Of a DNA stretch of 19,953 bases, positions 14,529 to 19,953 are shown one piece after another. The position numbers and the translations under genes were made by a program. The stretch comes from JAHFUI01 sp041485905 (GTDB lineage Bacteria; Acidobacteriota; Vicinamibacteria; Vicinamibacterales; CAVVIG01): NCBI GenBank assembly GCA_041485905.1, contig JBGPKK010000085.1:1-19953 (forward strand), given 5' to 3'. The notes under the pieces were generated by a model. It was not told the origin of the DNA. It ran no database searches and saw nothing but the letters and a program-made list of their open reading frames with translations. Every line of letters starts with the position of its first letter. The stretch's first letter is position 1.

Positions 14529-15496
14529 CACTACGACGAAAATGCAACCGTTTCGTGGTTGCCTTTGGTTTGGTGCTGGCGGGCGGTGTCTTCCCGCTGT
14601 CCGATCTCGCTGCGCAACAGCGAGGCGCCGCCGCGCAGCAACCGGCCGCGCCGCGAACACCAAAGGCCGCCGCGCCGTTCGATCCGTCTGGCTACTGGGT
14701 CCCGCTGATTACCGAAGACTGGCGCTTCCGCATGGTCACGCCGCCGAAGGGCGATTACGCGAGCGTGCCGCTCACCACCGAGGGCCGGCGGGTCGCCGAT
14801 ACCTGGGACGTGGCCAAGGACGAGGCGAGCGGCAACCAGTGCAAGGCGTTCGGCGTCGGCGCCATCACACGTCAGCCCGGCCGACTGCACATCACGTGGG
14901 ACAACGACAACACGCTGAAGATGGAGTACGACGCGGGACAGCAGACCCGGCTCCTGCATTTTGACTCTTCGACTGGCTCAGGGTCATCCCGAGCAACGTC
15001 GAGGGATGACAAGGCGCAGCCTCCCGCCGAAAAGACGTGGCAGGGATATTCCGTGGCCGAGTGGGACCTGCCAGCCGCGGGCGGCCGCGGCGGTGGCGGT
15101 GGCGGCGGCGGCGGTGGCGGCGGTGGCGCTGCTGGTTTCGGGGCGGGCGCCGCGGCCGCAGCGGGCGGCGCCGGAGGCGGCCGTGGTGCACGCGCGGCAG
15201 GTCCTCCGCCGGTACAACGAGGCGCGCTCAAGATCACGACGACCAACATGAAAGAGGGATACGTTCGGAAGAACGGCGTGCCCTACAGCGAGAACGCCGT
15301 CATCACCGAATATGTCGATCGGCTTGGGCCGGAGCCGGATGGGGCAGTGTATGTGCTCATTCGTACGACGGTCGACGATCCGAAGTATTTCAATCAGCCC
15401 TTCGTCACGAGCACGCATTTCCGGCTGGAGGCCGACGGCGCTTCCAAGTGGCGCCCCAGCCCGTGCAAGACCGATCCGCCGGCACCGCTGAAATAG
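14525..15496 (+). CDS. Exported protein of the same family, paralogue B, with Gly/Ala insert
   Basis: A 323-residue divergent relative of the 12603 product. The start ATG overlaps the MBL stop codon (ATGA); GGGGAAG lies just upstream. The signal peptide is residues 1-30 (VVAFGLVLAGGVFPLSDLAAQ). Shared landmarks with paralogue A are GYWVPLITED, ADTWDV, NQCK, KTWQGYS, TTTNMKEGYVRKNGVPYS, DPKYFNQPFVTSTHFR. Two insertions distinguish it. Residues about 147-163 (DSSTGSGSSRATSRDDK) come from a REP-like palindrome, and residues about 184-230 are a Gly/Ala-rich stretch with a run of about 13 glycines. Both lie between conserved blocks, so they are probably surface loops. The C-terminal extension seen in A is absent. 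The function is unknown. Confidence 0.87.
   Translation: MTLRRKCNRFVVAFGLVLAGGVFPLSDLAAQQRGAAAQQPAAPRTPKAAAPFDPSGYWVPLITEDWRFRMVTPPKGDYASVPLTTEGRRVADTWDVAKDEASGNQCKAFGVGAITRQPGRLHITWDNDNTLKMEYDAGQQTRLLHFDSSTGSGSSRATSRDDKAQPPAEKTWQGYSVAEWDLPAAGGRGGGGGGGGGGGGGAAGFGAGAAAAAGGAGGGRGARAAGPPPVQRGALKITTTNMKEGYVRKNGVPYSENAVITEYVDRLGPEPDGAVYVLIRTTVDDPKYFNQPFVTSTHFRLEADGASKWRPSPCKTDPPAPLK
14962..15010. repeat. REP-like palindrome inside paralogue B
   Basis: GTCATCCC (14983-14990) pairs with GGGATGAC (15003-15010). Upstream CTTCGACTGGCTCAGG completes a known-looking CTTCGACxxGCTCAGG-type REP module. It is in frame. Confidence 0.7.
15075..15185 (+). repeat. Low-complexity GGC/GGT/GCC tract (polyglycine/alanine linker)
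   Basis: This is a G/C-only codon run inside paralogue B, coding about 13 consecutive glycines followed by Gly/Ala blocks. It probably arose by slippage and should be length-variable between strains. Confidence 0.8.
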
Positions 15497-15602
15497 GGCA
15501 CAGGGCATAGGGCATAGGGCAAGATTCTGGGGTGAACATCACCGCACCTCTGCCCTTTGTCCGTGGCCCTTTGCCCTTTGCCCTTTGCCTTTTGCCCTTC
15601 TG
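15495..15602. repeat. Heptamer-array palindrome between paralogue B and the FG-GAP gene
   Basis: The left arm is AGGGCACA then GGGCATA units (15495-15523). The right arm is a run of CCCTTTG units (about 15562-15601). GGGCATA and the reverse complement GGGCAAA differ at one base. The left arm begins at the stop codon of paralogue B, and the right arm codes the FG-GAP protein's signal peptide. Confidence 0.85.
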
Positions 15603-17340
15603 TTTCGCCTGCAGCGCGCCTTCCTTTCCTCCGGGCGCGTCACCCGTCACCGACGCGCCCTGGTTCGAGGACCGTGCCGAACAAGCGGGCTTGAATTTCG
15701 TTCATGTCAACGGCATGTCCGGCAAGTTCTATTACGCCGAGATCATCGCGCCGGGCGCCGCGCTCTTCGATTACGACAACGACGGCGACCTCGACGTGTA
15801 CCTCGTCCAGGGACACATGCTGGGAACCGGCAAACCACTGCCCGGCGCGACGCTCTCTGTGGCGCAGGACTTGAGTCCTGCGCTACGTGGGCGGCTCTTT
15901 CGCAACGACTTGGTCGTGAACGCCGACGGCACCCGAACGTTGCGGTTCACCGACGTCACCGAGGCGAGCGGGATCCAGGCGGCGGGATACGGGATGGGCG
16001 TGGCCACCGGCGACTTCAACAACGACGGCTGCGTCGATCTCTATTTGACGAACCTTGGATCGAACCAGCTGTTTCGCAACAACTGCGACGGAACATTCAC
16101 CGACGTCTCGAGGGAGAGCGGGACGGCCGGCGCGCCGGAATCTGCAGTGAAGGCGGTTCAACCGTGGTCCGTGTCGGCGTCCTTTTTCGATTTCGATCGG
16201 GACGGATGGCTCGACCTGTTCGTCGGCCACTATCTCGATTATCGAATCGACGCCAACACGCCCTGCTTCAGCCCGTCCGGCCGGCCCGATTACTGTTCGC
16301 CCAACGTGTACCGGCCGCAGCTCAGCCGTCTCTATCACAACAATCGCGACGGGACGTTCACCGACGTCACTGTCACGTCCGGCATCGCGCGCGACTTCGG
16401 GCCGGCGCTCGGGGTCGTCGCCGCGGACTTCAACGGCGACAGATGGGCGGATCTCTACGTCGCCAACGACGGCCAGCCCAATCAGTTGTGGATCAATCAG
16501 CACGATGGCACGTTCAAGAACACGGGTCTGCTGTCGGGCGCGGCGATGAACGCGCACGGCAAGGCAAAGGCGGGCATGGGCGTGGACGCGGGCGATTTCG
16601 ACAATGACGGCGACGAAGATCTGTTGGTGAGCAACCTCAAAGGAGAAGGCGGCGACCTGTATGTCAACGACGGATCGGGCCTGTTCGAAGAACAGAGCGA
16701 GCGATCCGGCCTCGGCTTCGCGAGCCTTGCCTACACCGGTTTCGGCGCGGCCTGGGTCGATTTCGATAACGACGGCTGGCTCGACACGCTGATCGTCAAC
16801 GGCGCCGTGCAGACCATCGAGGCGCTGAGGGCGGCCAACGATCCGTTTCCGCTGGGCCAGACCAAGCTGTTGTTCCGCAATCTCGGCAACGGCCGGTTCG
16901 AGGACGTCACCAGGCGCGCGGGTCGCGTCTTCCAGACACTGGACGTCAGCCGCGGTGCAGCATTCGGCGACGTGGACAACGACGGCGACATCGACGTGCT
17001 GGTCGCGAACAACAACGGCAACGTCCGGTTGCTGATCAACAACGTCGGCAATCGAAATCACTGGATCGGGCTGCGGTTGGTGGGCAGGCCCGTCAATCGC
17101 GACATGCTCGGCGCGCGCGTGGGGATCGTGCGCGAAGACGGGCCGACGCTGTGGCGCCGGGCGCGCGCGGACGGCAGCTACGGGTCGGCCAACGATCCGC
17201 GCGTGCTCGCAGGCCTCGGCCAATCCTCGAAGCCTGTTCGCGTCCGCGTCGTCTGGCCGGGCGGGGCGACCGAAGAGTGGGGCGACGTCGCCATCGATCG
17301 CTACACGACGCTGAAAGAAGGATCGGGAAATGCAAAATAA
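15532..17340 (+). CDS. FG-GAP/VCBS repeat protein with ASPIC/UnbV C-terminus (CRTAC1-like)
   Basis: A secreted or surface-attached beta-propeller of 602 residues. The GTG at 15532 starts a signal peptide coded by heptamer repeats (PLPFALCLLPFCFACS); a lipid-attachment Cys is possible but the lipobox is imperfect. The propeller carries at least seven Ca2+-binding DxDxDGxxD-type loops: YDNDGDLDVYL, FNNDGCVDLYL, FDRDGWLDLFV, FNGDRWADLYV, FDNDGDEDLLV, FDNDGWLDTLI and VDNDGDIDVLV. The last about 100 residues are an ASPIC/UnbV domain (GARVGIVREDG, RADGSYGSANDPRVLAGLG, VRVVWPGGATEEW). Residues 110-119 (SVAQDLSPAL) are a palindromic insert. The stop is 3 bases before the next gene's start. In my experience such genes often sit next to TPR genes in Acidobacteriota and Planctomycetota; the function remains undefined. 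Confidence 0.9.
   Translation: MNITAPLPFVRGPLPFALCLLPFCFACSAPSFPPGASPVTDAPWFEDRAEQAGLNFVHVNGMSGKFYYAEIIAPGAALFDYDNDGDLDVYLVQGHMLGTGKPLPGATLSVAQDLSPALRGRLFRNDLVVNADGTRTLRFTDVTEASGIQAAGYGMGVATGDFNNDGCVDLYLTNLGSNQLFRNNCDGTFTDVSRESGTAGAPESAVKAVQPWSVSASFFDFDRDGWLDLFVGHYLDYRIDANTPCFSPSGRPDYCSPNVYRPQLSRLYHNNRDGTFTDVTVTSGIARDFGPALGVVAADFNGDRWADLYVANDGQPNQLWINQHDGTFKNTGLLSGAAMNAHGKAKAGMGVDAGDFDNDGDEDLLVSNLKGEGGDLYVNDGSGLFEEQSERSGLGFASLAYTGFGAAWVDFDNDGWLDTLIVNGAVQTIEALRAANDPFPLGQTKLLFRNLGNGRFEDVTRRAGRVFQTLDVSRGAAFGDVDNDGDIDVLVANNNGNVRLLINNVGNRNHWIGLRLVGRPVNRDMLGARVGIVREDGPTLWRRARADGSYGSANDPRVLAGLGQSSKPVRVRVVWPGGATEEWGDVAIDRYTTLKEGSGNAK
15859..15886. repeat. REP-like palindrome inside the FG-GAP gene
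   Basis: GTGGCGCAGGACT (15859-15871) pairs with AGTCCTGCGCTAC (15874-15886), 12 of 13 positions, loop TG. It is in frame, between the first and second calcium loops. Confidence 0.75.
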
Positions 17341-17406
17341 CAAATGACAAATGACAAGTGCTTAATGCATTTACGTTGTGCATTGTGCATTGTGCATTGT
17401 GCATTT
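17328..17406. repeat. Heptamer-array palindrome at the FG-GAP/TPR gene junction
   Basis: The left arm AAATGCAAAATAACAAATGA runs into ACAAATG units (17328-17360). The right arm is four GTGCATT units (17378-17405). Both outer ends read AAATGCA in inverted orientation. It holds the stop of the FG-GAP gene, the start of the TPR gene and the core of its signal peptide. Confidence 0.85.
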
Positions 17407-18714
17407 CTCCTCGTCACGCTGTCCTCGTGCGAGAGGCCGCCGCAGGCGACAGCACCGGCGAAGGCGAGCGTGCGGCCGGTGACGCTGCCAGACCTCTCCC
17501 GCATGGAAACGTCCGTGCAGGAACAGTTACGTGGGGCCTACGCCGCGCTGACGGAGAAGATTGCGAAGTGGGCGCCGCCGGCGGAGCTCGCACAGGCATA
17601 CGGGACGCTGGGAAACCTGTTCTTGGCGGCCGAGTACCTCGACGCGGCCGAATCGTGCTACCTGAACGCCGAGACGCTCGCGCCGACTGATGTGCGCTGG
17701 CCCTACTACCTCGGACACATGTATCGAACCCGAGGCGAGCTCGAGAATGCCGCCCAATCCTTCCAGCGCGCGCTCGCGCTGCAGCCTGCCGATGTGGCGA
17801 CGCTGGTGTGGCTCGCCACTGTCAACCTCGATCGCGGCCGGCCGGACGCGGCCGAGCCCCTCTTCACGCAGGCGCTGTCGCTGCAGCCGCGATCGGTGGC
17901 GGCCCTGGTCGGCCTGGGCCTTGCGGCGCTCGCCAGACGCGATTACGGCCGCGCCGCCGACAGTCTGGAGCAGGCTTTGGCGATCGATCCGCGCGCGTCG
18001 ATGGCGCAGTATCCACTCGCCCTCGCGTACCGCGGCATGGGCAACATGGAACGGGCGGAAGCCCACCTCCGGCAGCGGGGCACCGTCGAGATCGGTCCCG
18101 CCGATCCGCTGATGCAGGAGCTCGGGGGCCTGCTGCACAGCGCCGTAGCGTACGAGAACAGCGGCGTCCGTGCCCTCGACGGCGGCGACTGGACGGCAGC
18201 TGCGGGGTTCTTCCGGAAAGGGATCGAGCTCGCGCCCGACCGCGCCTCGCTGCACCACCGGCTCGGCACGGCATTGTCGCTTGCCGGCAACACCCCTGGA
18301 GCCGTTGAGCAGTTTCAGGACGCGGTGCGGCTGAGCCCCACCTTCGCACAGCCCCACTACAGCCTCGGCGTCCTGCTCGCGGCCGCGGGACGATCTCCAG
18401 AGGCGATCGATCAGTTCTCGGCGGCCGTCCGGTACGATCCGCGCTACGTCGAGGCGCACCTCCAGCTCGCCGGGTTGTTGCAGCGCACCGGACGCCCCGA
18501 TTTAGCTCTGCCGCATTACGTCGACGTGATAACGATCGATCCGCGCGACGTGTCCGCGCAATTCGGGTACGCGATGGCGCTCGTGCAGTTGAAGCGCTAC
18601 GACGAAGCGCGCGCGCGATTAACTGAAAGCCAGACGCTGCATCCGGAACGACCTGAGTTCGCGCAGGCGCTCGAGCGGCTCCGTCTCCTCGACCCCAATA
18701 CCGCGCGCAAATAA
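17344..18714 (+). CDS. TPR-repeat lipoprotein
   Basis: The protein is 456 residues. The N-terminus MTNDKCLMHLRCALCIVHCA then FLLVTLSSC ends in a plausible lipobox (LSSC), so the mature protein is probably lipid-anchored. The signal region is coded by heptamer repeat units. From about residue 90 there are around nine tetratricopeptide repeats with the usual W/G/A/P pattern, for example WPYYLGHMYRTRGELENAAQ, ALVGLGLAALARRDYGRAAD, HHRLGTALSLAGNTPGAVEQ and PHYSLGVLLAAAGRSPEAID. These are protein-interaction scaffolds; no partner is evident beyond the FG-GAP protein 3 bases upstream, with which it probably forms an operon. An ATG at 17365 is an alternative start. The 88-base gap to metK carries a promoter. 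Confidence 0.88.
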   Translation: MTNDKCLMHLRCALCIVHCAFLLVTLSSCERPPQATAPAKASVRPVTLPDLSRMETSVQEQLRGAYAALTEKIAKWAPPAELAQAYGTLGNLFLAAEYLDAAESCYLNAETLAPTDVRWPYYLGHMYRTRGELENAAQSFQRALALQPADVATLVWLATVNLDRGRPDAAEPLFTQALSLQPRSVAALVGLGLAALARRDYGRAADSLEQALAIDPRASMAQYPLALAYRGMGNMERAEAHLRQRGTVEIGPADPLMQELGGLLHSAVAYENSGVRALDGGDWTAAAGFFRKGIELAPDRASLHHRLGTALSLAGNTPGAVEQFQDAVRLSPTFAQPHYSLGVLLAAAGRSPEAIDQFSAAVRYDPRYVEAHLQLAGLLQRTGRPDLALPHYVDVITIDPRDVSAQFGYAMALVQLKRYDEARARLTESQTLHPERPEFAQALERLRLLDPNTARK

Positions 18715-18724
18715 CCCGCCGCAC

Positions 18725-18754
18725 TTGACGTGCTGCCACGCCCCAAGTACTAAT
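18725..18754 (+). promoter_or_regulatory. Likely metK promoter
   Basis: TTGACG (18725-18730), 18 bases, then ACTAAT (18749-18754). The strong ribosome site AAGGAG (18792-18797) precedes the ATG by 5 bases. The leader of about 40 bases is too short for a SAM riboswitch. Confidence 0.45.
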
Positions 18755-18802
18755 TCCCGGTTACCCCCTTAGCCTCAAAGCTGTTGTTGCGAAGGAGAAG
18801 CA

Positions 18803-19953
18803 ATGGAGTCGCGCGTGCGCCATCTTTTCACATCTGAATCGGTCACCGAGGGCCATCCCGATAAGATCGCCGACCAGATCTCGGACGCCATTCTCGACGC
18901 CCTCATTGCCAAAGACCCGACGTGCCGCGTGGCCTGCGAGACGCTGGTCACGACCGGTCTCGCCATCGTCGCCGGGGAAATCACGACGACCGCGGTGATC
19001 GACTATCAGACCGTCGTGCGCGCGACGATCGCCGAGGTCGGGTATACCCGCGGCAAGTACGGGTACGACGCGGAGACGTGCGCCGTGCTGTCGTCGATCC
19101 ACAGCCAGTCGCCCGACATCGCGATGGGCGTGGACACGGGCGGGGCCGGCGACCAGGGGCTGATGTTCGGGTTTGCGTGCAGGGAGACCGCCGAGCTGAT
19201 GCCGCTGCCGATCATGCTGGCGCACAAGCTGGTGAAAGGCCTCTCGTGCCTGCGGCGCGACGGGACGCTGACGTATCTGCGGCCCGACGGCAAGTCGCAG
19301 GTGACGGTGGAATATGAAGGGATGACGCCGGTGCGGGTGGACGCGGTCGTCGTGTCGAGCCAGCACAGCCCGGACGTCAGCAACGACACGATGCGCGAGG
19401 ACATCATCGAGAAGATCGTGAAGCCGACGATTCCGGCGGCGATGATGGACGCGCACACGAAGATTTATGTGAACCCGACGGGGCGCTTCGTGGTGGGCGG
19501 GCCGCACGGGGACGCGGGGGTGACGGGCCGGAAGATCATCGTGGACACCTACGGGGGCGCGGCGCCGCACGGGGGCGGGGCGTTCTCGGGCAAGGATCCC
19601 ACGAAGGTGGACCGCTCGGCGTGCTACATGGCGCGCTACATCGCGAAGAACGTGGTGGCGGCGGGGCTGGCCGACCGGGCGCTGGTGCAGCTGGCCTATG
19701 CGATTGGCGTCGCGGACCCGGTGTCGGTGATGGTGCGGACCGAGGGCACGGGCCGGATTCCGGAAGACCAGATCACGGCGCTGGTGCGCGCCAACTTCAA
19801 GCTGACGCCGCGGGGGATCGGGGAAGAGCTGAATCTGCGGCGGCCGATCTACAAGAAGACGGCGGCGTTCGGCCATTTCGGCCGCACGGAGCCGGAATTC
19901 ACCTGGGAGCGCACGGACAAGGCCGCGGCCCTCAAGGCCGGGGCGAAACTCTA
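18803..19953 (+). CDS. metK: S-adenosylmethionine synthetase (partial at right edge)
   Basis: MetK makes S-adenosylmethionine from methionine and ATP in the cytosol, with Mg2+ and K+. The window holds 383 codons, ending AALKAGAKL followed by TA, so the stop codon probably begins with the last two bases and only one base is missing. The usual length is about 380-400. Diagnostic blocks are SESVTEGHPDKIADQISDAI (N-terminal ATP/Mg site), DTGGAGDQGLMFGFA (methionine-loop region), GRFVVGGPHGDAGVTGRKII, APHGGGAFSGKDPTKVDRSA (phosphate/Mg loop) and FGHFGR near the C-terminus. All expected core residues appear intact. Codon use and GC content match a highly expressed housekeeping gene. It is unrelated in function to the envelope genes upstream. 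Confidence 0.98.
   Translation, partial: MESRVRHLFTSESVTEGHPDKIADQISDAILDALIAKDPTCRVACETLVTTGLAIVAGEITTTAVIDYQTVVRATIAEVGYTRGKYGYDAETCAVLSSIHSQSPDIAMGVDTGGAGDQGLMFGFACRETAELMPLPIMLAHKLVKGLSCLRRDGTLTYLRPDGKSQVTVEYEGMTPVRVDAVVVSSQHSPDVSNDTMREDIIEKIVKPTIPAAMMDAHTKIYVNPTGRFVVGGPHGDAGVTGRKIIVDTYGGAAPHGGGAFSGKDPTKVDRSACYMARYIAKNVVAAGLADRALVQLAYAIGVADPVSVMVRTEGTGRIPEDQITALVRANFKLTPRGIGEELNLRRPIYKKTAAFGHFGRTEPEFTWERTDKAAALKAGAKL

Noticed and set aside
15883..17343. 486-codon minus-strand frame opposite the FG-GAP gene
   Set aside because: It mirrors the calcium-loop repeats on the coding strand and shows no domain of its own.
18715..18802. SAM riboswitch upstream of metK
   Set aside because: The gap is only 88 bases and shows no SAM-I/IV-like multi-stem arrangement; a promoter and ribosome site account for the visible signals.
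18761..19876. 371-codon minus-strand frame opposite metK
   Set aside because: His/Arg-rich shadow of a highly conserved housekeeping gene.

Overview
The window is GC-rich and gene-dense. It carries an Oar-like TonB-dependent receptor with an N-terminal carboxypeptidase-regulatory-like domain, a pair encoding an FG-GAP/ASPIC-UnbV protein and a TPR lipoprotein, secreted proteins of families I know mainly from soil Acidobacteriota, and many short intergenic palindromes. My best inference is an environmental Acidobacteriota (Vicinamibacteria-like) genome or metagenome contig. There is no 16S gene or other decisive taxonomic marker.

Layout. Positions 1-3654 (minus strand) hold a tricarballylate-type operon: tcuA (flavoprotein dehydrogenase), tcuB (Fe-S/membrane electron carrier) and an MFS transporter cut by the left edge. 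The genes overlap by a few bases. Positions 3776-5774 (plus) hold two tandem paralogues encoding secreted proteins, each apparently made of two NTF2-like modules. Positions 5786-6484 (minus) encode a small exported protein of unknown function. Positions 6591-7285 (minus) are the wreck of an alpha/beta-hydrolase (Abhydrolase_10-like) gene. Positions 7350-8795 (plus) encode a GT87/DUF2029 membrane glycosyltransferase. Positions 9042-12419 encode the large TonB-dependent receptor, with its own promoter and a strong intrinsic terminator. Positions 12603-18714 are a plus-strand run: an uncharacterised exported protein, a metallo-beta-lactamase-fold protein, a divergent paralogue of the first protein, an FG-GAP/ASPIC-UnbV protein and a TPR lipoprotein. 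metK starts at 18803 and reaches the right edge.

The most unusual content is not a gene. Two classes of short repeat pervade the window. Class 1 consists of palindromes built from short tandem units of 7 to 9 bp, running in one orientation on the left arm and the complementary orientation on the right arm. They sit exactly at gene boundaries. Two copies of one octamer element provide the start codons of three flanking reading frames. Three other loci use the tandem units to encode the signal peptides of exported proteins. Class 2 consists of REP-like palindromes of about 28-50 bp. Several lie in frame inside otherwise intact genes (tcuB, the GT87 gene, one of the paired exported proteins and the FG-GAP protein), one lies in the hydrolase pseudogene and one is intergenic. 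Together they suggest a genome in which small palindromic elements insert often and are recruited into N-termini and surface loops.

Functionally, the tcu genes would import and oxidise a tricarboxylate-like substrate and pass electrons to the membrane. The TonB receptor and the exported proteins form an envelope/periplasm module of unknown substrate. metK is housekeeping.
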